Shown here: positions 26,998 to 35,568 of the stretch, piece after piece
Layout: each line of letters opens with the position of its first letter
Numbering within the stretch: the stretch's first letter is position 1
Assembly: GCF_000372965.1 (NCBI RefSeq)
Contig: NZ_KB890024.1
Location: forward strand, 4,614,304 to 4,678,303
Length of the DNA stretch: 64,000 bases
Reading direction: 5' to 3'
Source of the DNA: Hoeflea sp. 108
GTDB taxonomy: Bacteria; Pseudomonadota; Alphaproteobacteria; Rhizobiales; Rhizobiaceae
Made by a program: the position numbers and the translations under genes
The notes under the pieces: model-generated
Database searches by the model: none
The model's input: only the letters and a program-made list of their open reading frames with translations
What the model was told of the DNA's origin: nothing

Positions 26998-28323
26998 TCA
27001 TGCACTGGCGGGCAACTTCACGGCCTCCACAAGCGCCCTCTTTGCCATCTCCGGGTCCTGCCCCGCGTAGCCATGCTGGCTCAAGTCAAGGCTCTTGGCT
27101 CGGTCGCTATCGGTGTGCCCGACCACCCACGTAATGGTCCACTCATCGAAGCCCGTGGCACCGGCAAGTTTGGCATCACGCGCCTTGCGGATGAACCAGC
27201 GGCGGAAGGAGTGGAAGTCCACATTGCTCTTGGCCTTGTCGTTTGGCCTCTCGTCCACCTTGAGGTCACGACGATATCGGGTGAACCTCTTGGCGGCGGG
27301 ATCGGAGCGGGTCTCGCGGGACTTGGGGACAGGCGGCAGGTCATCAATAAGGAAGTCGCCGGGCTTTTTGCCCTCGGTCCTCCGCCTGACGATCTCCTTA
27401 AGCCCGCTGTGGATGGGCACCGTGCGGCGGGCGCTGTCGGTCTTTCCGGCCCAGATATTGAAGACACCGCCGTCACAGTCCGAGACGTATAGCTGGCAAA
27501 TCTCCTCGATCCGCATCCCGCTCAGGGCGGCAACCCGCATGAGGTCATTGAGCATCGGCCCACCGTCGCCCTGGAGCAGCGTCTTGACCTCATCGTCCGT
27601 GAAGGGTCGCTTTCCCCTATCGGGCTCGGCATCGCGCCGTTGCCTCGCGGCAGCAGGAAGGGCTTGGCCTGCCCAAGGGTTTTCGGTGCCTCTCAGATGT
27701 CCCTTGTCGAGTAGCCACTTCCAGTATTGGCGGGTGAAGCCGAGATAGGCCGTAGCCTTGTCCAAGCTCCTCCCAACCGTGAGGCTCTCCGAAATGAACT
27801 TGCCGGCGTGGGTTCGGGAGACGGTCTCAAGGGCTACCGGGAGTTCCGCGTCCTTAAGCCAGCCGCCAAGCCACCCCAAGACCCTGCGGAAGTCACCCTC
27901 TGATTTCATCCGGTAGCCTTGATGCTGCACAAAGGCATCCGCGTGATGGCCCAGAGGCGTTACCGCGCCAGTAGCGAGGTCATAGAACCCCTTTGCTCGC
28001 TCGTAGCCATAGCGGCGCTCAATCTCCTCGGCCTTCTCGTGGGCCACATAGGAGGTCGCATCGTCGTCCTTATGGAGGCGCAGGCGGAGGGCTTCAGCGT
28101 CGATGGGATCGTTGGAACTAAGCGCGTTCTCTGCCGCCGCTATCACCGCCTTCAACCGGGCAACCACCGGCCACTTGCGCTCATTGGCTTCCTTCAGGTC
28201 GGCGGTATGGAGCGGATAAACGAGCTTGCTACGGCCGAGAAGGTCGCGAACCTTGGCAGGCACCTTGAGGCGCACCCGCCACTGCTGGCCGTGCCAGTCC
28301 AGATATTGCCTTTGGCCCGCCAT
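26998..28323 (-). CDS. int: Tyrosine recombinase/integrase of the element
   Basis: 441 aa from ATG 28323; a GTG at 28356 would add 11 residues but lies inside a putative integrase-arm box. The catalytic set is complete: R271 (ALSGMRIEEI), K294, H371-x-x-R374 (FHSFRRWF), H403 (VVGHTDS) and Y419 (QHGYAG). The N-terminal half is a core-binding SAM-like domain preceded by an arm-binding region. It sits about 100 bp inside attR, reading inward, and should catalyse integration at the tRNA-Ser 3' end. Confidence 0.93.
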   Translation of the reverse strand: MAGQRQYLDWHGQQWRVRLKVPAKVRDLLGRSKLVYPLHTADLKEANERKWPVVARLKAVIAAAENALSSNDPIDAEALRLRLHKDDDATSYVAHEKAEEIERRYGYERAKGFYDLATGAVTPLGHHADAFVQHQGYRMKSEGDFRRVLGWLGGWLKDAELPVALETVSRTHAGKFISESLTVGRSLDKATAYLGFTRQYWKWLLDKGHLRGTENPWAGQALPAAARQRRDAEPDRGKRPFTDDEVKTLLQGDGGPMLNDLMRVAALSGMRIEEICQLYVSDCDGGVFNIWAGKTDSARRTVPIHSGLKEIVRRRTEGKKPGDFLIDDLPPVPKSRETRSDPAAKRFTRYRRDLKVDERPNDKAKSNVDFHSFRRWFIRKARDAKLAGATGFDEWTITWVVGHTDSDRAKSLDLSQHGYAGQDPEMAKRALVEAVKLPASA

Positions 28324-28333
28324 TCTCCGCCCC

Positions 28334-28355
28334 GGTGCCCCATGCTGGTGCCCCA
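28334..28355 (+). repeat. Paired GGTGCCCCA boxes next to attR
   Basis: GGTGCCCCA at 28334-28342 and 28347-28355, period 13 bp, 65 bases inside attR. They match the pair at 11825-11846 in sequence, period and orientation. They also lie in the integrase leader and could mediate autorepression. Confidence 0.65.
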
Positions 28356-28419
28356 CGGGTGACCTGGAAGTGACTGAAAGTCAAGGGATTCAAGCGCTTG
28401 ATAGCCATGGAGGAGAGTT

Positions 28420-28438
28420 TCCCTCCCTCTCCGCCATT
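28420..28438 (+). repeat. attR core, 19-bp direct repeat
   Basis: Identical to 11746-11764. It is flanked by an inverted pair ATTCAAGCGCTTGA (28388-28401) and TCAAACGCTTGAAT (28444-28457), which match with one mismatch. Right boundary of the element. Confidence 0.88.
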
Positions 28439-28545
28439 CCCTTTCAAACGCTTGAATGCTTTTCGTGCTTCACGTTCTGTGAGGCGTTTGCGCTGGCCGA
28501 GCCAAGGTCCGCCTGAACCGGCCGTAGATTCGAACGTCCAACCAT

Positions 28546-28923
28546 CTAAGGCTGTGACGCCGGCTCTCTGTCCGTCTCCAGATACTCGATGACAGACGCC
28601 CGGATTTTCGCGCGCATCCGTGAAGCGGCATCGAAATCCAGCATGCGCGTTCGGTCATTGAGAATGGCTTCGGAATAGAGGTCCTCACCCTTCTCGCAAG
28701 CCACCAGAGCCCGATCCGCTATATGGGCTGCGGTTTGGAAGCGTTCTATGCCTGCACGCAGATCCCCGGCAGCGCCAAGGGCGCAGTAGAACCACGCTCT
28801 TTGAGTGGCCGCGACACTCGGCCTGATGACGGCCTCAAGCTCAACGAGAGCATGAGCCGGGGATGCTGCAGCAAGAAGCGAGCCCAAGACCCATGCTTTG
28901 GGTACCACCGGCGCAAAGCTCAT
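28546..28923 (-). CDS. Hypothetical exported protein
   Basis: 125 aa from ATG 28923 with GGGAGA upstream. A signal peptide (hydrophobic VLGSLLAAASPAHA) is followed by a small helical domain with two cysteines. No family is recognised. It is the first chromosomal gene after attR, divergent from the amino-acid ABC transporter operon. The longer frame to 29049 overlaps the operator region and is not favoured. Confidence 0.6.
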   Translation of the reverse strand: MSFAPVVPKAWVLGSLLAAASPAHALVELEAVIRPSVAATQRAWFYCALGAAGDLRAGIERFQTAAHIADRALVACEKGEDLYSEAILNDRTRMLDFDAASRMRAKIRASVIEYLETDREPASQP

Positions 28924-29047
28924 CAGATTCTCCCTCGCCACGAGGGTGCGAGCGGACCTTGTCTCAACTGTGGCGAGCGAACCGACTGCAGCGCCGTGGC
29001 TGGGCTCTGCCAGAGATACCCCCTTCGCGCCAAGATTGAAAACAATC

Positions 29048-29082
29048 ATTGTCGATTATTTTGTTGAAGAATTGTCGGCAAT
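29048..29082. promoter_or_regulatory. Operator-like sites upstream of the amino-acid ABC operon
   Basis: ATTGTCGGCAAT (29071-29082) fits the 12-bp consensus ATTGTCRRCAAT, and a partial copy ATTGTCGATTAT lies at 29048-29059. The same motif is found before the three other catabolic promoter regions of this cluster (37192, 40507, 48230). The pattern fits a FadR/GntR-type dyad. Confidence 0.6.
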
Positions 29083-29155
29083 TTGGTTGGATCGCTCCGT
29101 TCAGAGAGGGACGGTCCGCGGCAGACGCCTGACGGGCCGCATTGGGAGGAAAAAT

Positions 29156-30184
29156 ATGGCTATGTTCCGTAGGGCGTGCCGCATCGCCGCGGCCGCTTTG
29201 CTCTTGGGCACGTCGGCGATCGCCGCGCAGGCGGCGTCGACACTCGAGACCGTCAAGGCGCGCGGCAAGTTGATCTGCGGCGTGTCGATGGGCACGACGG
29301 GCTTTGCGCTCGCCGACGCGCAGGGCAAGTTTGCCGGCTTCGACGTCGACGTCTGCCGCGCCATCGCAACCGCCGTGTTCGGTGACCCGAACAAGGTCGA
29401 CTTCGTGATGACCAACATCAACACGCGTTTCCAGGTCCTGCAGTCGGGCGAGATCGACGTGCTGTCGCGCCAGACGACGATGACCTATTCGCGCGAGGCC
29501 TCGCTGGGCATCGATTTCGGCCCCGCGGTCTTTTATGACGGCCAGGGTCTGATGGTTGCCAAGAGCCTCGGCGTCAACAGCGCCAAGGAACTGGACGGCG
29601 CCGCCGTCTGCACCCTGCCCGGCACCACGACAGCACAGAACCTTGCCGACTTCTTCCGCGCGACCGGCAAGAAGTTCGAGCTGGTGGTGTTCGAGAACCC
29701 CGACGAGAACAACAACGCCTTCTTCTCCGGCCGTTGCGACGCGGTTTCGTCGGACCGTTCCGACCTCGCCTCCATCCGCGCCGCCTCGAAGAGCCCCGAT
29801 GACTACGTGATCCTGCCGGAAACCATCTCGAAGGAGCCGCTGGCACCGGCCGTGCGCCAGAACGATTCCAACTGGCGCGACATCGTCTCGTGGTCGGCCT
29901 GGCTGATGATGGCGGCCGAGGAAAAGGGCATCACCCAGGCGAATGTCGACGCGCAGCTCAAGAGCGAGGATCCCGAGATCCAGCGCATGCTCGGCGTCAC
30001 CGACGAGCTTGGCCCGATGCTCGGCCTCGACAAGGCCTGGGGCTACAACGTCATCAAGCATGTCGGCAACTACGCCGAGGTCTTCGACCGCAACCTCGGC
30101 GAAAAGACCGCGCTCGGCCTGAGCCGCGGCCCGAACACGCTGTGGAACGCCGGCGGCCTGCTCTACCCGCCGCCCTTCCGCTAA
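29156..30184 (+). CDS. Polar amino-acid ABC transporter, periplasmic binding protein (AapJ-like)
   Basis: 342 aa. A signal peptide (AAAALLLGTSAIAAQA) precedes a type 3 solute-binding domain with KLICGVSMGTTGFALAD and FDVDVCRAIA motifs typical of AapJ/BztA, which bind general L-amino acids. The ATG at 29156 follows GGGAGGA; the frame is open upstream but lacks a site. First gene of an operon with two permeases and an amidohydrolase. The true ligand here may be a non-standard polar nitrogen compound, given the context. Confidence 0.85.
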   Translation: MAMFRRACRIAAAALLLGTSAIAAQAASTLETVKARGKLICGVSMGTTGFALADAQGKFAGFDVDVCRAIATAVFGDPNKVDFVMTNINTRFQVLQSGEIDVLSRQTTMTYSREASLGIDFGPAVFYDGQGLMVAKSLGVNSAKELDGAAVCTLPGTTTAQNLADFFRATGKKFELVVFENPDENNNAFFSGRCDAVSSDRSDLASIRAASKSPDDYVILPETISKEPLAPAVRQNDSNWRDIVSWSAWLMMAAEEKGITQANVDAQLKSEDPEIQRMLGVTDELGPMLGLDKAWGYNVIKHVGNYAEVFDRNLGEKTALGLSRGPNTLWNAGGLLYPPPFR

Positions 30185-30198
30185 GCCGTCAGAACAGA

Positions 30199-30229
30199 TA
30201 CGGCGCATGTCGGTTCGACATGCGCCGTA
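30199..30229 (+). other. 14-bp perfect hairpin between binding-protein and permease genes
   Basis: A 14-bp inverted repeat with a 3-nt loop (30199-30212 against 30216-30229) without a T-run. Such structures after solute-binding-protein genes usually protect the upstream mRNA segment or attenuate the downstream permeases. Confidence 0.65.
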
Positions 30230-30262
30230 ACTTTATCAACTGACCCGACAAGGACCGACGGC

Positions 30263-31420
30263 GTGTCGCCCATTGTTCTGCTACGAAACCGGCGCGTCCG
30301 CGAACTGGCCTATCAGGTCCTGTGCGTCGCGGCCGTCATCGGCTGTGGCTGGTACCTGCTCAACAACGCGTTGGCCAACATGGCGAAGCAGGACATCGCC
30401 ACCGGCTTCGATTATCTCGGCCGCGAGGCAAGCTTCATCATCAGCGATACGCCGATCGCCTTCGAGGCGTCGGACAGCTATGCCCGGGCCATGCTGGTTG
30501 GCCTGCTCAACACCGTGAAGGTTGCGGTTCTGGCGATCGTGCTCAGCACCATCATCGGCACTTTTGTCGGCATCGCGCGGCTCTCGTCCAATCCGCTTTT
30601 GTCACGGCTGATGCTCGCTTATGTCGAAGCGCTCAGGAACGTGCCGCTGCTGCTCTATCTGTTCCTCTGGTATTCGGTGATCATCTTCACCCTGCCGCCG
30701 GTCAAGCAGGCGATCACGCTGCTGCCCGGCGTCTTTGTCTCCAACAGTGGCCTCGTGGTTCCAGCCTTCATCTGGAATTCCGGCTTCTGGGTCGTCGCGG
30801 CCGCAGCCGCAATCGGCATCGTCGCAGCCATCTTGTGGCAGCGCTGGGCAAGTCGCCGGCGCATCGCCACCGGCAAGTCCGTGCCGGGCTGGCCGGTCGC
30901 CCTCGCCCTTGTCGCGCTGCCGATTGCTGCTGCTGTCCTCTTCTTCGACGTCAGCGGTGAGCTCGACTGGCCGGTCCTCGGCAAGTTCCGCCTGACCGGC
31001 GGCGCGCATCTCAAGCCCGAATTCGTTGCCCTGCTGCTTGGGTTGACGCTTGGCGCCTCTGCCACCGTGGCAGAGATCGTCCGTAGCGGCATCCTGGCGA
31101 TCCGCAAGGGCCAGCGCGAGGCGGCCCACGCGCTTGGCCTGTCCGACCGGTTGACGATGCGGCTTGTCATCCTGCCCCAGGCGCTTAGGGTCATCATCCC
31201 GCCGCTGACCAATGTCTATGTCACGACCTTCAAGAACAGCTCGCTGGCAATCGCCATCGGCTATCCCGACCTGGTCATGGTCTCCAACACCATCATGAAC
31301 CAGACCGGCCAGGCGATCGAGCCGATCGCCCTGTTCATGCTGGTCTATCTGCTGTTGTCGCTGGCGACTTCGGCCCTGATGAACTGGTACAACGGGCGTG
31401 TCGCCCTGAAGGGACGCTGA
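30263..31420 (+). CDS. Amino-acid ABC transporter permease (AapQ/BztB-like)
   Basis: 385 aa with a GTG start. Several membrane helices and the HisM/GlnP-type permease signature EALRNVPLLLYLFLWY near residue 125 are present; the EAA-type loop EAAHALGLSDRLTMRLVILPQALRVIIPP is near 290 (key part EAAHALGLS). The long insertion between helices is typical of the large Aap/Bzt permeases. It sits 78 bp behind the binding protein and 2 bp before the partner permease. Confidence 0.87.
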   Translation: MSPIVLLRNRRVRELAYQVLCVAAVIGCGWYLLNNALANMAKQDIATGFDYLGREASFIISDTPIAFEASDSYARAMLVGLLNTVKVAVLAIVLSTIIGTFVGIARLSSNPLLSRLMLAYVEALRNVPLLLYLFLWYSVIIFTLPPVKQAITLLPGVFVSNSGLVVPAFIWNSGFWVVAAAAAIGIVAAILWQRWASRRRIATGKSVPGWPVALALVALPIAAAVLFFDVSGELDWPVLGKFRLTGGAHLKPEFVALLLGLTLGASATVAEIVRSGILAIRKGQREAAHALGLSDRLTMRLVILPQALRVIIPPLTNVYVTTFKNSSLAIAIGYPDLVMVSNTIMNQTGQAIEPIALFMLVYLLLSLATSALMNWYNGRVALKGR

Positions 31421-31422
31421 CC

Positions 31423-32517
31423 ATGAGCGACCAGTCCGCGACAGTCGCCGGCGACCGCGTCCCGCCGCGCCGGCCCGCTCGCCGCAACGACACCCTCAAG
31501 GCCTATTTCGGCACGCCCGGCAACACGCTGGTGACACTCCTGTGCCTAGTGTTGCTCGCGCTCGCCGCCAAGGCAGCCGCGTCCTGGCTGCTTATCAATG
31601 CCGTGTTCGACGGCGTACCGGAAGACTGCAAGGCAGCCTCAGGCGCCTGCTGGCCCTATGTCGCAGCCAAGCTCCGCTACATGCTGTTCGGCATCTATCC
31701 CTTCGACGAGCAATGGCGACCGTTGGCGGCAACGCTGCTGTTCATCGCGGCGATGGCTCTGTCGGGCGTCCCCCGCCTGTGGAGCCGCGGCCTCGTCATC
31801 GCCTGGCTGGTTTTGCTGCCGCTGCTGTTCGTGCTTATGTCGGGCGGCATGCTCGGCCTGACGCAGGTCCCGACATCGCAGTGGGGCGGCCTGCCGCTGT
31901 CGTTCATGCTGACTTTCGTCGGGCTCGTCTGCGCCCTGCCGCTCGGCATCCTGTTGGCGCTGGCGCGGCTCTCCAACCTGCCCGCCATCCGTATCCTCGC
32001 CATCACCTTCATCGAACTGGTGCGCGGCGTGCCGTTGATCAGCATCCTGTTCATGGCGTCCGTCATGCTGCCGCTGTTCATGCCCGACGGCGTCACCATC
32101 GACAAACTCCTGCGAGCCCAGGTCGCGATCATCCTGTTTGCCGCAGCCTACATCGCCGAGATCGTGCGCGCCGGCCTCCAGGCTTTGCCCGCTGGGCAGA
32201 CGGAGGCAGCCAAGGCGCTCGGCCTGCACTATTGGCAATACACCTTCCTCGTCACCATTCCGCAGGCGCTGAAGACCGTCATCCCACCGCTGGTGTCGCT
32301 GTTCATCGGCTTCTTCCAGGACACGACGCTGGTTACCATCGTCGGCCTGCTCGACTTCCTCAATACGGTGCGCACGGCCTTGCGCGACCCCAACTGGCAG
32401 GGCATCGCCGTGCTCGAAGGTTATGTCTTCGCCGCCGTGGTCTATTTCGTCTTCAGCGCGCTGATGGGCGCGTATAGCCGCTTTCTCGAAAAACGCTTCA
32501 GGGTAGGTCATGACTGA
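31423..32517 (+). CDS. Amino-acid ABC transporter permease (AapM/BztC-like)
   Basis: 364 aa, partner of the previous permease. The signature ELVRGVPLISILFMAS is near residue 204 and the EAA loop EAAKALGLHYWQYTF near 265. The extra N-terminal helices are usual for AapM. The next gene overlaps its end by 8 bp and is an amidohydrolase, not the expected AapP-type ATPase. An ATPase must therefore come from elsewhere if the importer works. Confidence 0.87.
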   Translation: MSDQSATVAGDRVPPRRPARRNDTLKAYFGTPGNTLVTLLCLVLLALAAKAAASWLLINAVFDGVPEDCKAASGACWPYVAAKLRYMLFGIYPFDEQWRPLAATLLFIAAMALSGVPRLWSRGLVIAWLVLLPLLFVLMSGGMLGLTQVPTSQWGGLPLSFMLTFVGLVCALPLGILLALARLSNLPAIRILAITFIELVRGVPLISILFMASVMLPLFMPDGVTIDKLLRAQVAIILFAAAYIAEIVRAGLQALPAGQTEAAKALGLHYWQYTFLVTIPQALKTVIPPLVSLFIGFFQDTTLVTIVGLLDFLNTVRTALRDPNWQGIAVLEGYVFAAVVYFVFSALMGAYSRFLEKRFRVGHD

Positions 32518-33952
32518 AATCACGGTCATTCGCGACGTCGACACCATCGTTGCCTACGACGCCGCCAGCGGCGGCCATGTCTATCGTCATGGTGGCGACG
32601 TCGCTTTCGATGCGACCGGGCTAATCTGCGTCGGCCAACATTTCGAGGGCGAGGCGACGACCGAACTCTCGGGCAAGGCGCGCATGGTCATGCCCGGCCT
32701 GGTCGACATCCATTGTCATTCGCATGACGAGCCGATGGCCAAGAGCATCTTTGAGGATGTCGGCACCCCTGCCCTGTGGGGCCAGGCCATGTATGAATTT
32801 TCAGGCGCGCTCGACGGCGGCGAGGATGCCCGCGCCGCCTGCCTGACGGTAATGCTGGGCGACCTGATGCGCTCGGGCGCCACCACCATCCTCGACATCG
32901 CCGGCGCCCACGACATCTGGCTCGACATCGCCGGCCGCAGCGGCGCGCGCGCCTATCTCGCACCCGGCTTCCGCCAGGCCGATTGGATCGTCCGCGACGG
33001 CCACAGGCTGGAATATGAATGGAACGACGATGCCGGCCGCGATGCCTTCGTGCGCGCACTCGACTTCGCCGAACGCGCCCGGGTGCATCCGAGCGGCAGG
33101 CTGGACGGAGTGGTCTCGCCGTCGCAGGTCGAGACCTGCCGGCCCGACCTTCTGGCCGACGCCGCGGATGAAGCGCGCAAGCGCGGCATGAAGCTCACCG
33201 TTCATGCAGCCCAGACCATGGCCGAGCACGAGGAACTGCTGCGCCGCACCGGACTGACCGCCGTTCAATATCTTGACGGCCTCGGCGTGCTTGGCACTGA
33301 CGTCATCCTCGGCCACTGCATCTTCGCCGACCATCACTCGTGGACCCGCCAGCGGACGCAAAACGATCTCGTCACACTTGCCGAACGCGGCACCACGGTC
33401 GCCCATTGCCCCGTTACCTTCGCCCGCAGCGGCATGGCGCTGGAAACGCTCGGCGCTTACAGGCGCGCCGGCGTCAATGTCGCCATCGGCACCGACAGCT
33501 ATCCCTTCAACATGCTGGAGGAGATGCGGCAGGCGCTGATCTGCTCCCGCCTCGGCGGCAAAAGCGTCTTCGACCTGACCACATCAGATATCTTAGATGC
33601 CGCCACCCTTGCCGGCGCGAGGGCTCTGGGCCGCAACGACATCGGCCGCCTCAGCGTCGGCGCCAAGGCCGACCTCGTGGTGATCGACCTCGACACGCCT
33701 TCGATGCGCCCGGTCTACGACCCCCTGCGCAGCCTGCTCCATTGCGCCGCCGAGCGCGCCGTCGAGCGCGTTTATGTCGACGGACAACTGACCATCGACA
33801 AGGGCAAGCCGACACAACTCGACTATGACGGGGCCGTCAGGGAAATTCAGGCGCTGCAGGACTGGGCCTGCGCCCGCGCCGGCATGAACGATCCGCGCGG
33901 CCGCAGCATCGGCGAACTGGCGCCGAAGTCGCTGCCCGTGGTCGGAAACTAG
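32510..33952 (+). CDS. Amidohydrolase, ATZ/TRZ-like (canonical metal site)
   Basis: 480 aa of the amidohydrolase superfamily (TIM-barrel metallohydrolases that deaminate or dechlorinate ring N-compounds). The site is complete: HCH in PGLVDIHCHSHD (about residue 68), His in KLTVHAAQT, His in ILGHCIFADH, and Asp in AIGTDSYPFN. The beta-sandwich parts at both ends are present (VGAKADLVVIDLD near the C-terminus). It overlaps the upstream permease gene, tying transport to hydrolysis. The substrate is unknown; an atrazine-type chlorohydrolase role should not be assumed. Confidence 0.83.
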   Translation: MTEITVIRDVDTIVAYDAASGGHVYRHGGDVAFDATGLICVGQHFEGEATTELSGKARMVMPGLVDIHCHSHDEPMAKSIFEDVGTPALWGQAMYEFSGALDGGEDARAACLTVMLGDLMRSGATTILDIAGAHDIWLDIAGRSGARAYLAPGFRQADWIVRDGHRLEYEWNDDAGRDAFVRALDFAERARVHPSGRLDGVVSPSQVETCRPDLLADAADEARKRGMKLTVHAAQTMAEHEELLRRTGLTAVQYLDGLGVLGTDVILGHCIFADHHSWTRQRTQNDLVTLAERGTTVAHCPVTFARSGMALETLGAYRRAGVNVAIGTDSYPFNMLEEMRQALICSRLGGKSVFDLTTSDILDAATLAGARALGRNDIGRLSVGAKADLVVIDLDTPSMRPVYDPLRSLLHCAAERAVERVYVDGQLTIDKGKPTQLDYDGAVREIQALQDWACARAGMNDPRGRSIGELAPKSLPVVGN

Positions 33953-33977
33953 CCCAAGGAGAGACGCACCATTCTGC

Positions 33978-35456
33978 TCAGGGCAAGATGGGGTAGCTCG
34001 GCTTGAAAATCTCCGACACCGGCGGGTGCTGCCAGCTGCGATCGGGGTATTTGGCGATCAGCCCTTCGTACTGCCGCTGCGCCTGTTCGCGCGCAGCGCG
34101 GATGTCGAAGCCGGCCAGCTTGCCGTCGAGCATCGACAGCCGTCCATCGACGAACACCGCCTGCGTCACCTTGCCGGAGCCGCCGAGCACCAGCGTGGTG
34201 ATCGGATCGACAGTCGGCGTCATGTAGGGATCGTCGAGGCGGAACACGGAGATGTCGGCCTTGGCGCCAGCGGCCAGGCGGCCGATGTCGGTGCGGCCGA
34301 GCGCCCTTGCCCCACCAAGCGTGGCGGCATCGTAGAAATCCTTGCTCAGCACGGCATCGGATGCCTTTTCGCTGATGCGGCAGGCAACCAGGCCTACAAG
34401 CAGGTTCATCAACATGTCCTGCGGTGCCGTGTCGGTCGCCATGCCGATATTGATGCCGAGCTTCCGGCACGAGGCAAACGAGTTCAACGTGCTGCCCATG
34501 CGCGCCGACACCAGCGGCGAATGTGCGATGGACACGCCAGCGTCGGCATAGAACTGCAGATCGTCAGGCGAAGCATGGGTGCCGTGCGGAGTGATCAGCC
34601 GCTCGTTCAACAGGCCATGATCGGCCATCCAGCGCGGCCCCGAGACGCCGTGCAGCTTGTGCATGGTTTCGAGCTCGAGCTTGCCCTGAGCCATGTGCAG
34701 CCGCACCCGGCAGTCGAGGTCACGCGCCGCCGCCATGGTCCGCTGCAGTACCGTGAGCGTGCAGGTTTCGACACGGTCGGGCGCCAGCATGCCATTGACC
34801 AGTCCGCCATGGCGACCATGCTGGCGCTCGATGAAAGCAATCGCATCGTCAAGGCCGGCCAGGCCCCTCGCCTCGTCGAAGTCGGGCACGATCTTGCCGG
34901 GCGCCTCCAGCACCATCCCGCCGGAGCGATAGGCAGGGCTCAGGAAGACGCGCAGGCCGAGCTCGCCTGCCGCATCTGCAGCCGCATCGAATTCGGCGAC
35001 CGTCTCGCCCCATTCGCGGTAGTAGAGCGAGGCGATGGGCGCGGCCGACGTGACGCCGTTGAGCAGCGACAGGCCGAAGGCGAACTTCTTCTGGAAGGCC
35101 AGCTCTTCGGGCGAATACATTTCGTAGGGCCCACGCTCGACATAGGATCGCGGCCAGATGCGGCCCTTGGCCCATCCGGGCTGGTTGTCGTGCACGAGCA
35201 CATAGGTGTCGATGTCGGAGAGCGCATCCAGGTCGATGAGGCCGGGACTGATCAGCGCGCTGCCGAAGTCGATGCGGCGGGCGACCTCGCCGTCGAAGCT
35301 GCGCCCGGCGAAGATGACCTCGCCGCCTTCGATTACCACCTCGCCGCGCGGCACCAGGCAATGGCCTTCGCCGGGATAGGCAAGCAGCCAGTCTGCGGTC
35401 ATGAGCGTGCGGCCAGCCGGCCGCTGGCCGAGCGTCAGGTCTTCGGGACGTGTCAT
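33978..35456 (-). CDS. Amidohydrolase-family protein lacking the HxH motif (paralogue 1)
   Basis: 492 aa from ATG 35456. The overall layout is that of ATZ/TRZ amidohydrolases, but where the first metal motif should read PGLIDxHxH it reads PGLID-L-D77-A-L79. His in VRLHMAQG, His in ITPHGTHA and Asp in MATDTAPQDM remain. A close paralogue with the same change lies at 43246-44742. It may bind one metal differently or have shifted function. It follows the solute-binding-protein gene in a minus-strand unit, separated by a terminator-like hairpin. Confidence 0.8.
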   Translation of the reverse strand: MTRPEDLTLGQRPAGRTLMTADWLLAYPGEGHCLVPRGEVVIEGGEVIFAGRSFDGEVARRIDFGSALISPGLIDLDALSDIDTYVLVHDNQPGWAKGRIWPRSYVERGPYEMYSPEELAFQKKFAFGLSLLNGVTSAAPIASLYYREWGETVAEFDAAADAAGELGLRVFLSPAYRSGGMVLEAPGKIVPDFDEARGLAGLDDAIAFIERQHGRHGGLVNGMLAPDRVETCTLTVLQRTMAAARDLDCRVRLHMAQGKLELETMHKLHGVSGPRWMADHGLLNERLITPHGTHASPDDLQFYADAGVSIAHSPLVSARMGSTLNSFASCRKLGINIGMATDTAPQDMLMNLLVGLVACRISEKASDAVLSKDFYDAATLGGARALGRTDIGRLAAGAKADISVFRLDDPYMTPTVDPITTLVLGGSGKVTQAVFVDGRLSMLDGKLAGFDIRAAREQAQRQYEGLIAKYPDRSWQHPPVSEIFKPSYPILP

Positions 35457-35499
35457 CGTCAATCCAGTCTGAAGTCGTTGCGCCAACCCAGGGCGGACG

Positions 35500-35539
35500 C
35501 ACCTAAAGAAAGGGCGCTTCACCGGATGATGAAGCGCCC
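35500..35539 (-). terminator. Hairpin with T-rich tail after the solute-binding-protein gene
   Basis: On the minus strand GGGCGCTTCA pairs with TGAAGCGCCC (35512-35539, 8-nt loop) and is followed by TTTCTTT. It lies between the binding protein and the downstream amidohydrolase and probably terminates part of the transcripts, raising binding-protein yield over enzyme. Confidence 0.7.
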
Positions 35540-35568
35540 AGGGTCGTGGGAGACGTTGTTATCTAGGC

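Larger units (their letters stand above)
11746..28438. mobile_element. 16.7-kb integrated element in tRNA-Ser, phage-derived remnant or satellite
   Basis: The element is bounded by identical 19-bp sequences (11746-11764 within and just past the tRNA 3' end, and 28420-28438). A tyrosine integrase sits at the right end. Contents: a zinc-ribbon/DUF4145-like gene, a broken T7-type RNA polymerase, a 1258-aa virion-type protein, hypothetical genes, a serine recombinase operon, a membrane-anchored coiled-coil protein, and a PD-(D/E)XK-PIN-like nuclease candidate. No capsid, portal, terminase, tail, lysis or DNA replication genes are seen. It is therefore either a decayed podovirus-type prophage or a satellite-like island. 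Stretches inside are clearly more AT-rich than the flanks. Confidence 0.85.

Noticed and set aside
29156..33952. Naming the amidohydrolases as atrazine-degrading enzymes (AtzA/AtzB/AtzC)
   Set aside because: Only superfamily motifs are visible; substrate cannot be derived from them, and two of the five lack the usual metal motif.
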